Assembly (NCBI GenBank): GCA_003117195.1
Contig: BDSI01000095.1
Location: forward strand, 62,001 to 126,000
DNA length: 64,000 bases
DNA from: Eudorina sp. 2006-703-Eu-15
Lineage: Eukaryota > Chlorophyta > Chlorophyceae > Chlamydomonadales > Volvocaceae
Direction of reading: 5' to 3'
The translations under genes were made by a program, and so were the position numbers. Below are positions 1-12,900 of this stretch, one piece after another (within the stretch, counting starts at the first letter, position 1; each line of letters starts with the position of its first letter). The notes below the pieces were generated by a model. The model was not told the origin of the DNA, did not search any database, and saw nothing but the letters and a program-made list of their open reading frames with translations.

Positions 1-891
1 GTGAAACATTGAGGATGGTAAGTCTTAAATGCGGGGGCCCTACCGCCGCACGCAGACTTTGACAGCACACGCCGCCGGTAACACGCCGTGGGTGAAAACT
101 GCCGAGCCGTGCCAGCGGGCGGCCCTTTACTGCCGTTATCCCGACGGAAGGCCGGCAGCTTCAGATCAAACCTCTGCGCCTCCGGTTACGAAGCTTCTGT
201 GTTTTCTTAATTTTCTCCGGGCGCCCGTGAAGCACGCACCCTTGGGCTCCAACCGCCCGGCCTGGCGGGGACCACAATGGAGCCACAATGATAACTGCAC
301 GGGGAACAACGTCAAGCCTTGCATCAAGTAAGTCGATCAAGCGCTAGGGCTGAGCTAGGGCTCAAACCAAGAACAAGACAACTTTACTGCGCAGCCCTGA
401 TATATAGTCAGGCAGCCTTGGTCGTCACAGAAACCGCAGACCAACATCTCATAACTGATGCAATCACTTTTTGTCAGGCCTGGTGGAAAGTTCCTGTATA
501 GCGGGCATTATCTCCTGCTACAAGGCGAATGCCCTTTCTGTTACATACAGGTGCCGTATATATGGCACAGCCTGACCGCCGAAAAGCAAGGGATTATACG
601 GAGAACAGCGAAGGTGAGCGAAGCGAAGGCTAAAAATAAAATTACATTCGTACCGCTTTTACGGCCGAAAGGTATTACCTAACCCGGCTTAAACGACCAT
701 GTTGTCCGCATTACGAATCTGTACCGGAAATAAACTCGCTTAGGTCATTAAAAACACGGTGATAAGCATGACGATAGTGAATATATCAATGCGATGGTTT
801 ATGTTATTATCCGAAAGGTATAAGTTTCGACATTATCGGGGGGCGACCAACAAATAGATCGCCATACGGGCGGGTATGGCAAGGTATTTTT

Positions 892-933
892 GGGCGGGGC
901 CCCAGCGCGAAGCGCGTTCGGGGGGCCCCGCCC
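892..933. repeat. GC-rich inverted repeat (hairpin)
   Basis: Arms of 12 bases (892-903 and 922-933) are perfect reverse complements. They flank an 18-base loop that itself contains a small GCGC-GAA-GCGC stem. It sits in an otherwise AT-richer stretch. The style resembles the short palindromic repeats reported from Volvox organelle genomes, but no origin can be shown from the sequence alone. Confidence 0.7.
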
Positions 934-2038
934 CCTAGGATTGCCCATGTCCGTGTGTGTGTGTGTGTGCGTGTGCCGTGCGTGGGTAACGGCAAAACGT
1001 CCATTATCCGCTAAACTAATTCGCAATGTTTGTCATATTAATTGTCCTTTATTGCAAGGTATTCTTGGTTTGGCTGAAAAAAATTCTTTGCGCACAAACG
1101 GTCAAAGTAAAGCTCCGCGGTCTCCATGGACCCGAGTCAACATCCACCCAACGCCTCTCGCGCTCATGTTTGTTGCAACAGGTGCCGCGTGATGAATACT
1201 TGGATTAGGGGCAGGTGGCGCGTGCTAAATTGAACTTCGATAGTGTTCTGATGTTTGAACATCAAGATGCCACCAACATCAAGATTTGCCTTTCTGTCAT
1301 GCCAGATGAATACAGTTCAACAATATGTATTGAATCAAAGATTCAAAATGCAAAGGGATAGCATACCGAGTACCAACAAGTTCTCCAGTTCCGATGGCCG
1401 AAGTCCGGGTCTCACCGCAGCTTTTTCGCACCCTGTTTTTGCCTTATATTTGCTATGTAAATATTGATGGCAAACTTTAGAGGTTCACGTCTGCTGCGGG
1501 CGTGCAACTGAAGGGCTGCATGCTTGCCGACGGACCAAACAACTACAGCTTCACGGAAAAACTTGAATGCTTCAGGCTTGCTTTTTGATATCTGCTTGAC
1601 AGACGGATGTGGTAGTGCAGAGACGTCTAGCGTTACGATAATAATGCAGGTGCGATGACCGCCGTTGGCGGCGCGTAGGTTTCGGGGCTACCCTACCTGC
1701 TTGACCTTGCTCAATCTATGCACGCCGATCCACCTTCAACATCAACGACACCCTCAATGGCACCCTTTCACTCTCTCACACTCTTGCACGGTAACAGAGT
1801 TTCCGTTGTGAAGCAAGCGGCCTGTACGGATTGTAGGGGGACCCCGCCCTTTTTCCGGCTTCAAGGAAGCCGACCCCCTACTTGTTCCAAGACCTACCAA
1901 GTACCGATACTTACGTTATCAGCCTCATTCTTTCGCACCTGGGTGTCTCTCTTGCGCTGTTCGGTCCAACCCTGTCCAACCTGGTGACTAAAGTACCCGA
2001 CGACAGCTGCGACAAGCAGCCTCGCTCCAGCCTCCTCC

Positions 2039-2123
2039 AGACGCCTACTCCTGCGTGACAACACCTGCGTGACAATAACGACGTTCATACAACGTCGTTG
2101 TTGTGACGCAGGAGTAGGCGTCT
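2039..2123. repeat. Long stem-loop with nested inner stem
   Basis: An outer stem of 18 perfectly paired bases (2039-2056 with 2106-2123) encloses an asymmetric bulge. An inner stem of 9 bases (2077-2085 with 2091-2099) has a 5-base loop. The size (about 85 nt) would suit a small-RNA precursor or a miniature foldback element. No flanking target-site duplication was recognised. Confidence 0.7.
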
Positions 2124-2185
2124 CGCGATTCTTCGGCAAAATCCACCGTAATCCACCCGCGAAGATCAGGTCAGGTGACACTACC

Positions 2186-2231
2186 GTGGTTAGGCGGTTT
2201 AAGGTCCTGGGTTCGAGTCCCAGCATGGACC
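2186..2231 (+). pseudogene. tRNA-like remnant or tRNA-derived SINE fragment
   Basis: A perfect T-arm is present: stem CTGGG (2207-2211) and CCCAG (2219-2223) around the loop TTCGAGT, giving a consensus pol III B box. Upstream at about 2187-2197 the sequence TGGTTAGGCGG resembles an A box or D-arm, but it lies only about a dozen bases from the T-arm. No 5' acceptor strand complementary to 2224-2230 was found, so a functional tRNA is unlikely. A tRNA-derived short interspersed element or a decayed Leu-type tRNA are both possible. Confidence 0.45.
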
Positions 2232-2532
2232 CCGACATTGTTCGGGAGCATGAGATTATGGCTAGCTGCTGAGATGTGGAGTTGAGATCACAATTGATGG
2301 ATTGAGATTCGCACGCAAGATTGGTGCGTGGCGATTGCTGAACCCTCTGTCTCTACGGATGTGCGGGTGAATGGATGAGGTGGGATCCTTAGTTGGCAGG
2401 ATCAACCACGCACCTTGGACCCTCGGTTCGTATGGCGTAGGTTCGGTGTGATGATGGTTGAAGGTGTCCTATAGCATCATCATATCAAACCGCGACATAA
2501 ACCCTTAGACAGGGCCCGGAAGCCTATCCACA

Positions 2533-2587
2533 CTGTAACGGTACTACGTAGTACCGTTACAGTTATATAGTAGTATACTACTATATA
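2533..2587. repeat. Two abutting perfect palindromes (30 and 24 nt)
   Basis: Positions 2533-2562 form a perfect 30-base palindrome with no spacer (half-site CTGTAACGGTACTAC). One base later, 2564-2587 forms a perfect 24-base palindrome built of TATATAGTAGTA and its complement. Both could extrude as hairpins or cruciforms. Confidence 0.9.
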
Positions 2588-3973
2588 CAAGATCATTTGG
2601 AGTATCCCGTATTGCGCGGGTCCGTCCGCCCTGCGACGCCACCATAAGCTCGCAATTGGCACGTTGTCTGCTGGGTCCCTCCGCCGCCGTTTTCCAACAT
2701 CACTTTGTCCTGTGCCGCCACTTATTATGATGCTGTGCTTAACCCTGCTTAACTGAAAGCGGGCAGAGCTGGCCAGCGTCGAAATGTCGACGGGGAGAGC
2801 ACGGCACTGTGGGTGTGCGGCGGGTGAGTTCGACAACTCGTATCCATGCTCACTCGTAGTCGCAAAAGGCAGAGATTGATCGCATTTGAAGATTTTTATT
2901 GGAAAAGAAGTGTGAGCTCTTCGTTCACAGAACTATCATAGCTTAGAACGGCCCGAAACCAATCCTATGGCTTGCAAAAAGCTGCAAGAATGAGTTTTTC
3001 AACGCCCAGGAACCCAGGTAGCCTAATATGATGCCACAGCAGTTTCTTTGTTAGTACGCACGGTACACAGTTAGTAAACTCTTGTGCAGAAAGCAAACAG
3101 GGTCGTGTATATCCACGCATTTTTAGATCATGAATTTTTAATCTGAAGATATGTTCCTGCACGCAGATACACCCGGCCTGCATAGGCAGGGTGTGCGTGC
3201 GTGCTTTTCGGCGCCTTTTACTTGCCATGCCCTGGCGGGCTAAGGTTTGCGTCAGCATTCACAAGGTCATGAAAGAATGTATAATCCATAAAGCTGTGAT
3301 AGATGTTAGGGTTCTGAATTATGTTTAATCCTCAACAGGCATGCTCGCTCCACTTGTGATAAGAGCAACACTATCGGGGTTATATTTGTTGCTGGATTTT
3401 ATTTTACAAGCAAGTTTCAAATTCGGATTCGTATGGGTAGTTACCCTGCTTCCATGCTTCGCAATGTTATCAAGGGTAGTACAACCCGTGGTGTGAGCGA
3501 AACCTTTTTCATCTTCAAAGATTCCATGCATCACCCTGTTAAGTTATTCTGTTTAACTTCCGATTATGATACAGATGCACACCCCCTCTTAGTTGGTCGT
3601 CTACAAGCGTAGCACAAGCGATGTGACTCGCTTAGTATCAGAGTTTATAACCTGGGCAACCATAAATTAGTTGGAGACGAATGGAACGCGCATATTATCT
3701 GTGACACAAGAAATGTCCATGGGGGCGTGTAACGTTGTACAGTACTTATTGTAGTGCAGCAAATCATGTGAACCCCGATGTGTATTACTGCTTGCGCAAA
3801 TTTGTTATCGGAGAAATCGCATGATCTTTAGGCACTCGATATCCCTCAGGAATGCTGTAGGTAATAAGTTGCCCCTACGAGACTGTGCAGACCAACAACG
3901 AACTCAGCTGTGAACTTGCTGGTGAACTCATCAATCGAGTGCTGGCTGGTTTACATCTACAACACAAGCGAGA

Positions 3974-6900
3974 ATGTTGGCAGCAATCTTCCCTTGCTTC
4001 TCCGGCAAGCATACGGGCCGACGACGACGCAATGGGCCCGCCGCGGAAGGGCCTCAGCACGGCTGCTTGAGCTCACCCCGGCCAGATTCTCGCACAGACA
4101 CGGATTCGGCCTTATTTTCCGGGGCGCATCTGCCCCGCAATTCAGGGCAGGGCGCAAAATCCACGCAGTCTGCGGTTAAAGTGAGTTCCTCTGAGAAAAC
4201 TCTCACATCCCCGACTACAACACGCCGCACGCGCGTTTCATTGACGCGGCCCTCCATCGTGCACAAGGAGGCTGCCCGGGATCCAAAAGACGAGGAAAAC
4301 GCTCCCACCACTCTATCTCCTGTGCGTCTACCTGCGCACGCCCAACTCACCCCCGCAGGCACAGCACTTGCTGTGGCGCGACGCGATGGTTGTGGCGCAC
4401 ATGCCGGCGCTGGTGACCTTGATCACCTTCGATGGCCGCGTGCTCCACCAGAACAGTCACAGCCGCGAGTACTACGGCGACGTAGCCAGCCAGCCTCTGG
4501 CAGCCCAGCCCAACACGCTGGCTGCGCTCTTCACCCTAGAGCCCGCCAAGCTGGCCCGTCTAGTGGAGGACCTGCAGCGAGAAGGCGTCTGGAAGGGTGC
4601 GTGTCGGTGATGCCACCCCCCTGCGTCTGACCGCTCTCAATCGACGTCGAAAGATGCTGCATGACTACGGCATGCATCTGGAGATGCCCGCCCGGGTTCG
4701 TGTGGGTTCATTCTTTCAATTCAGCCCCCTCGGGGATGTATCGATCAACATCGGGCCGGCCCTGCCTTTAGCATGGCAGGCCAGCCAGGCCGTTCGGGCC
4801 ATGCACCGATGTGACGATCGGCCGCCGCGCGGCTCCAGGGTGGGGCCGGGCATGTGTGTACGGTAGGCCTGGCGGATGTGTGTTGGTCTACAGGCAAGGC
4901 AGCATTGCGTCATGTATACATGCATTGGGCGTAGCAGTGCCCAACTGATATTCCCCAGTTCCAACCCGTGAACTACAAGTTGGGATGCCCATATATATGC
5001 GTGTGTGTGTGTGAATCGTTACATATCTGCCTGGCCGACACTGGCCGGGGGCGCTAACCCGCCCCATACAGGAGACCGCCGAAGCACTCTCCCCCGGATA
5101 CGGGGGAAAGGGGCGTTAGGGGCCTCTGTCCCCTCGCTCTCAACCAAGAGCGCGCGCCCGATCCCCGAGGATCCGTGACAGCTGTGCGCCCTCAAGGGAT
5201 TGGGCGGAAGCCCATCCCGGGCGGTCTGCGCCTTGCAGTCCGCTGTTCAACCTCCTCAAGTCCTTGCAGCACCCAGGGCGCGTTCCTCCGCAATTCGGAG
5301 GCGCGCCCCTGCCCGGTGCGGTAAAACTAGCCTGGTCTCGCGTCCCAACCCAATCGTATTAGCTATGGTTGCACCCTCCGGCAGGCCTGCCCGCCCAGCT
5401 GAGCCAGAGTGAGGCGTCTCGCACGCGTGTGTGTGTGTGTGTGTCCCCGCGCTGCACAGCTGTCGTACGAGTGCCGCCTGTCATGGCCTGCCAACATTCC
5501 GCGGCGTCATCATCGTACGGCCGTACGGGGCAGCCGGACACAGACGCAGCGGAGGTTTACGACAACCCTATGGCACAAGGGAGTGAGTACGGCATCGAGT
5601 ACGGCGGCATCAGTGGACTAGCCCACGCGCTTGGAGTGCCCGATCCATGGCCGAGCACAAACCCAAGTTCTGGGGCCACAAAACTGGAGCTTGGGACGGC
5701 CGCAGGTGGGTAGTGTTGTGCGGTTCCATGTCGCATACTCGCATTGCACCCGATACAATGCGACTGGCCGGGCACCACCACCGCGGAACACAGGAGCTGG
5801 GGCCATGGGTACTTATTTACCAAACAAGCCTCTATCATCATTACCGGAAGATGTTATAGTTGACCCCAAGGGTGTGTGTCGCCAGGCTGGGTGTGTCTGG
5901 GCTGTTTTGTTTTCACCCCAAGGGTCATTGGTGGCCACCGTTTCCTCCAAATCACCCACACGCTGCAAAGGAGACGGTTTTTCCAATCACTTGCACGGCC
6001 ATGCCTTCCGTTTCCACTGTCAGTGACGTGTACCCACCGGGCCAGGTGAAGGCACGCCCCGCGGGGAGGTGTATGTCTGCTGCACCATCACCAGCGGCGC
6101 CGCCGCTGAGGCGGCACTGCCTTCTAAACTGTGGCTGCCCTGTCTTTCATCTTGATGCTGGCTTGTGAGGATGTTTTTGATGACATTTAAGCTCCCACCC
6201 GATGGACGGCTGCCCACTTCGACCGCGCGACGCAGCACGAGCCAACCCCCAAACCCCCATCTCACGCCAACCCGGGCCTTCACCCGCCCCGCAGACCCCC
6301 GGGAGGTCATCGCCAACACGGCATTCACAGCTGCCGGTGCCGACGCCGACACCACCGCGTTCGACACCCTCACGGTCATTGCGGTAGTGGATGGAAATGA
6401 CGACGCCGAGCTGGTTTCCGGCGGCGCGCTCCCGCAGCCCTACGTCACCAGTAACCCACCGGCGACTGAGGAGCTGGCGCTGCGCCCCGAGGTCGCAGAG
6501 CACCTCGCCGCCGCCGACGGCGTCGGCAGCCGCCGCGCACCCGTCAGCCGCGCGGCGCCGGCGATGATGTCGCCCCGGGTCAGCGGCGGCAGGCCGGCCA
6601 CCGCCAGCGCGACAGCGTCGGATGCGGTCCGGCGACGCCTCATGGGCCGCACGCGCAGCAGCCAGGCGCTGTTCCACACCAGCATATCCACGTCAGCAGG
6701 GTGCCGTACAGGCGCCAGCAGCCACGTGCAGTACGGCACTCGCAAGTCGACGGGGTTTCGCGGGGTGGACGTGCGGCGCGCGGAGTCGGGGTTCACTGAC
6801 GACTCGGGCGGGACGGCGGCGGCGATGGCGGCGGCGGCGGTGGGCGTGGACCTGTCGCTCCCGCCGCCGCAGACGCAGCTGCAGCTGCCGCGGCCACAGC

Positions 6901-9900
6901 CCTTTTCTTCGTCCAGGCGGAGCTCAGCGGGACCCGCGCCGCGAGTGCTCGGGCGGCTGGTGCCGATGGTGACGGACGGCCTGCCGCGCAGCTTCACGGG
7001 TCCCGGCATGGGGAGTGAGGCGCTCCACGTGCACCTGGGCAGCCCCTGCTGCAGCGGCCTCACGGGCGTTGACCCGCTGGGTGAGAGCGGGCGGGCGGGG
7101 GAGGAGAGGGGGAGGGCCCGGTCGCGCGCGCGGAGTTGGGGAGGTCAGAATCTCAGGAAGTAAGGAAGGAAGCGCGCCGCAGCTGCTGCTGCTCTGCTGC
7201 ACTGCTGCTCTGCTGCTCTGCTGCTCTGCTGCTCTGCTGCGGGTGCTGCTCTGCTGCGGGTGCTGCTCTGCTGCGGGTGCTGCTCTGCTGCGGGTGCTGC
7301 TCTGCTGCTCTGTTGCGGGTGCTGCTCTGCTGCTGGTGCTGCTCTGCTGTGGGTGCTGCGGGTGCTGCGAGTGCTGCGGGGTCGACTGCTTCCAATGCGG
7401 CGCCCCTGGGCAGCTTCGTGGAATGTTGCAGCTGGCTGAGGATGGATCGGGGCGGCTCTGCGGTGGGCCGCGGCAGGCTGGTCAGGGGTCGGTCACGCGT
7501 TGATCTCGATCCGGCGCCGAGGCGCTCCGAGCGGTGTCCCGCCGAGGCGCTCTCCACACGAGCCGGTGTGGGTGCTTGTCCAGTCTCGCGGTGTGTGGAT
7601 TTGAGAGGTGTCGCCGGGGCTGCATGTCAGCTTTGGCCCGGTCAGGTTATCGGGGGCCCCAGCCAGGTCACCCCGATAGCCTGACCCGCCACCCAACCCG
7701 CCACCCAACCCACCACCCAACCCATCCAACCAGCCTCATCTGCCGACACCTACCTTTTCCAGTGGACCTTCTCATGTGACTCCGAGCGGCTGTTCCCCGC
7801 CCTCTTCGCAGCCCTCTTCCCCGCCCTCTTCGCAGCCCTCTTCCCCGCCCTCTTCCCGCCGCCCCGCCCTTTTCACACGGTTGTTCTAGCCGCCATTTCT
7901 TGCATCCCACCGAATGATTTCCATCCTCTAACCCGGCCGCCCCCTTGCCCCTCCATGCTCCATCCCTCACTGCCCTGCTCTGCTCTGCTCTGCCGTCCCC
8001 CCTCGCGCGCAGCAACCTCCACCTTCGCCACCTTCTCCAACAGCCCCTCTATCACCGGCGCCGCGCCCCGACCACGTACCAGCATCAGCATCAACCCCGC
8101 CGCCTACGACCATGCAAAGAGCCAAACCCTCCGCACTGCCGCCTTCGCGGCCGCCTTCGCCGGCACGCCCACGGGAAGCCCGGGAGCCTCGGCGTGCGGC
8201 AGGCTACGTCACGTGAGCACAACAGTCGGCCCGTTCAGCAGCGAAGCCGTCGTCGCCGGTGCCACCTCAGCCGCTGTCGCCGCTGACATGCCGCGCAGAA
8301 CCGCCCGCAGCGGCGCGGGCGGCAACAACATCACCATCAACCACAACAACCACACCCACAATGGCAACCACAACCACAACAGCAACGACAACAATCACAA
8401 CATCGACAAAAATCTCAATGACAAGAAGAAGGAAACAACCTTTCTGAGTACGCCACGGGATCGCGAGGGAATCGCCGCGTCGATGGCCCTGCTGCAGTCG
8501 ATTGCGGAGATGCGACGCACCCACTCGGTGTGCTCCGCCGCCGGCTCCATCACCAGCTCGCGAGCCATCCAGTTCGCCCTCTCCCTCAACAATGCCCCCT
8601 TCTCCCTCAGCGACCACCACCACCACCACCACCACCACCATCAGCAACACCACCAGGGCCATCAGCCTCTGGGCCCCGACCCGGGTCTGGTGCGAGGCCA
8701 GCACGCCCGGCCGCGGTCGATGCGGTCCCAGCCGAGTGCGTTTTTTCGGGAGCTGGAACAAGAACATGAACAACTGCAAGGACAAGGCCGAGAACAGGAA
8801 CTGGAAGAGAAAGGGGCGCAGGGGCAGGCGCAGGGGCAGGCGCAGGGGCAGGGGGGCGCGCAGGGGCAGGCGAGGCTGTTGGCGACCATCAACGCCGCTT
8901 TTGCGCGGGGGCCCGGCGGGGCCTCCGGCGCCGGAGGCACAGCCGCCTCAGCTTTGTGCAGCGGGGCTGAAGCTGGGGGAGCCAGCGGCTTGCACCTTGA
9001 GGGGCCGCAGGAGGTGATGGCTCCAGGAGAGACCGGCGCTAGTGTGGGCCTACCGCCGCCGTCACCATCGCACTCGCCTGCCCCCACGGGGGAAGCGGAA
9101 GCGGAGCAGGCGTCCCTCGCCGATGAGTCCGGCGTCCGAATCTGCATCCCGGCGATACAATCCTCGGGCGGCGGCAGCGGCGGCAGCGGTGGCAAGCTGG
9201 AGAGCCATGGGTCGGTCAGTGGCGGAAGGGATGCTGGGCGCGGCCCTGCGGCGGCGGACGAGGCGCCGGCGGCGCCACCGCAGTGCGCGTCGGGGAAGCG
9301 GTCCGCCGCGCCCCGACCCTCAGCAGCGGCGGCGGCGGACGAGGCGGCGACGCCGCCGCCGGTGCCCGGTCAGCCGCTGTGGGCACCCGCTGTGGGGCCG
9401 GTCCCGCAGGAGTGCTGGCACGAGGTGTGGGCGACGGGCGCGCAGGACCCCATCACGGGGGCCGAGGTGATCGTGCTGACCCAGACGGACGTCACTGCCA
9501 AGGTGCGTGTACGACGACGACCACCGACCCGCGGGATAAGCGTACGACAGCATATGTGCGGCGATGAATCCTCGTGACGCCGAAGTGCGGTAGTGGGGTC
9601 GTGAGGACGCGGGTCCGCTACCAGCAGGACCAGGTGTCGCTGCGCTGGTCTGTATGTATCGCTGAATGGGTTGGCGCGCGCGCTCCAATAAATGTCGGTG
9701 CCGCCCTGGATTACAAGTATTTATTATCAACGATGGCAAAGTGGACCCCATGAGGTGCGCGGCCACATTCGATTTATTTGAAACCACGCGACACCAATCA
9801 CGACTGTTGTCTGGGCTGGGTTGTGCTGGTTCTTTTTCTAAATACACGCGCCGGGTGGGCTGCACCCTGTGGCTTCCACGCAGGTGGTCGCGGAGCGGCA

Positions 9901-12900
9901 CCTCGCGCTGGTGATGGAGACCGAGCACCGGCTGGTGGAGCAGCTCTTCCCGCGCCACATCCTGCAGCACATCACCGAGGAGTGGACGGCGGCTGCCACC
10001 GGCGGCGCCGGCGGCGGCGAGCCTGCGACGGCTGCCGCCGCCGCCGCCACCGCGGCAGCATCAGCGCCGGGCAAAAAGGGCGGCACCGACCCCACCTGCT
10101 GGCGACCCGTGGTTCGTGACTGCAACGCGCTGGCCACCTGGCACCCAGAGGTGAGCTGGCGCGCGTTTCCTTCGCACTTGACCCTCTGCTCCCCGCAAGA
10201 GCCCATCGCCGTACGTCTTCGCCGGGTATCGATCGAGGGGCGCGGGTTTCAACCCGCTGACAGCCCTGACGACGCACGGTGTTCACTGCGTGTGTGTGTC
10301 GCTGTGTCCCTGCGCATCGGCTCCTACCGCCTGCTGATCTGCTCCCACTCCCTCCCGGGTGCCTCGCTCCACAGGTCACACTTCTCTTTGCCGACATCAA
10401 AGGTGTGTGAAGCAACTTGGTAAATCGGGTTGTCAATCGTGGCACTGCTGCCGTGTGTTGCCGGACTGGGGCGACCGCGTCCGCTCCGCCGTGATGTTCG
10501 TTGGGCTTCTGGTAAAGTTTGCTTGCAATCGCGTTACTTGTATGTAATCATGTTATATGTTCTGTGCTCCTGTCTCCCTTAACCTGTAATCTCGAAGCTC
10601 GTTTTAAGCTGCGACGTGACTGATGGGCCGTGTAAGGAACGGGAAGCAAGGGACGGGGACCAGCTGCCAAGGGCCCTTACACTGACGAGAGGACCACGAG
10701 GGAGGTGGGCGGGGCACTAACAGCTATAATAGCTGAAGCTCTACTGAGTGAAGGCAGAATGCCTGAACGAGAGAGCTGAAGCAAGACATACTCGCTACTC
10801 GATTACGGTTGTACGACAGTCGCACAGAACCCGACTTAGAGGCTCCGATCGCTACGCTCCGTCGCATCTAAGTCAGCAATGACCTTCGCCAACTACATTC
10901 CCCGATTGTGGCTCCGCTCCGGCAGGGTTCACTCCGATGTGTAAGGAGCTCGAGCCCTCCCAGGTGCGAGGGTTTGGGCTTCCCGGCCGCATTAGTGTGA
11001 GGGAGGTACGGCAGAGTGGGTTACGGCAGAGTGGGGTACGGCATAAGAATGAAGGTGTGACCTAGAGTAGGGACTACTTCTGACATGGCAACTCGACTCG
11101 ATTTAGAAAATATCGTGGTTTTAACCTCGCCGTCGGCCCGTCGGCCTTGTCTGTCAGGAACGCAAGCAAAATCGCACGCCGTCAAACCAAAAACCATCTA
11201 TCGCACATCCGTACTTGTTAAGGGCCTGCATTGCGTTGTTGTTTCGTACGTGATTCTGAGTACATGGTCATAAAAGTCTGCGAGTTTCTGAAGACACGGA
11301 ACGTACTTCTTCTGTCAACCTCCAAAGAATGTGGTGTTTTTAAGCACTAGACTGGCCCGCCAAACAACTGTTAGAACGAGATAGGCGAAAATTGATGATG
11401 TGTCAGCCGTCGCCATGACGTTTTGATGAGGAAGCCACGTGTTCCTCTGTACGATCGCTCGTACTTGTCGGTAAATGCAGGTGATGGCGTTGCTCAACGC
11501 GCTGTACTCCCGGTACGACAGTATGCTGGATAAATACGGCGTGTACAAGGTGGGTGTATTATTACTAACACTGTTATTAATGCTATTGGCATGGCTCCCT
11601 GCGTAGTGCACGGCTCGCCCCTGGGGTAGGATGAACAGTCCGTCTACGCCTGTACGGCGAGCAAGCGAGCATCTTACCGTATTATTGTTTCCTGAAAATT
11701 ATTTATAAGTAATGAAGTTCAAGTGGACCCCGCGGGTCATCGTTGACAGCCGCAGCCTCCTGACCACCTAGTGTACCCTACAAGCGAAACCGCGCCATTG
11801 TGGCGCACCGGACAGGCTCCACTAGTGGCCCGTAAAATCCACCCCGCACCCACTCAACCAGCGAACCGCCCCGTTCCTGAGGACCAGCCAGCGCCGAGGA
11901 TAAAGCCCGCTCACGGGGAATTTTGCCACCGGGCCACCGGCCCTGTTGGCGAACCACCACCACGTACGGCGGTGCCTCGTACCCTAGGAAGGCGACGGAC
12001 GAGGGAAGGCGCGCGAGCCACCGTCAGGGGCCTGTCCGGACGACCACTGCGGGCCAAGCAATATCCCAAGAACCTCCCTGCCCTAGCAGGAGGACCAAGG
12101 GCCCAGACGTGACGTATTCGTCTCGTCCCCCCGCGGTCCAACACTCTTGAGGGCCGCTGGACTTATATATATCCTGACGAATTGTATATCGGAGCGGTAG
12201 ATAGAGGGGCACGGCACGCAGACGGTCGCCAACCTGTACCTACCAAGATGGGGCGCGTAACAACCCCCGCGGACGGAGCAGACCCAACAACGTTCGGCTG
12301 CAACAAACCCATCCAGCATCTTTCCGACTATCTCCCAGAACATTTCGTTCCAGCAAGTTGCGCCCGCGCGCCAGCAGCAGCTGTGGTGCAGCCGGTATGT
12401 GGAAGGGTCGCTGCAGCAGTCTGATTGCAGCCCCGAGGCGAGTCAGGATGTATGCGTGGATGCCGGCAGGGGGCCGCCAAACCGTATCCAGAGGGCCGCC
12501 GCCCGACACATACATACCTTGGCGCCCCCTGCCGCCAGCGTCGGCCCGGCAGATATGTAACGATTCACATACAACGGCAGGTCGGTCCTCTATCTCTGCA
12601 CCGCATGTACCCAGATGGAGACCATCGGCGACTGCTATTTTGTTGCGGGCGGCCTGATCCACGAGGACGAGGACGGCATGGCGGCGGTGCGCGAAGGCGG
12701 CAGCACGGTCGATCCCCTGCATGTGGAACAAGTCTTCATGTTTGCAAAGGTACGAGAACGTATGTACGGCGCCGTACGAAATCATAGTACATACGGTACT
12801 AACCGCTGCTACGTTACCCCAGGCTCTGTCATCTGCCTGCGCAGCGGCCTACCTCTGTGAAAGAGCATGTCCGGTTTGGAACCCCTTGATGGCAGTTTCG

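Larger units (their letters stand above)
1..3973. other. Gene-free spacer upstream of the guanylyl cyclase
   Basis: I see no exon with convincing splice sites or conserved protein character here; open frames are short and compositionally random. Base composition is clearly more AT-rich than in the coding regions. It holds a GC-rich inverted repeat (892-933), a short GT run (about 953-970), a long stem-loop (2039-2123), a tRNA-like fragment (about 2186-2231) and two abutting perfect palindromes (2533-2587). The cyclase promoter presumably lies in the last few hundred bases, but I cannot point to a TATA box with confidence. Confidence 0.5.

Noticed and set aside
2100..2240. A functional tRNA-Leu gene
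   Set aside because: Only the T-arm is intact; no acceptor pairing or anticodon arm could be completed.
7136..7684. Poly-Cys/Ala/Leu open frame, and its poly-Gln/Ser counterpart on the other strand
   Set aside because: It is entirely the CTG-type repeat inside a cyclase intron with clean splice sites on either side.
10600..12600. A transposon inserted in the cyclase gene
   Set aside because: The introns are long and carry a dispersed repeat, but no transposase, reverse transcriptase or paired terminal repeats were found, and the exons on both sides join perfectly.
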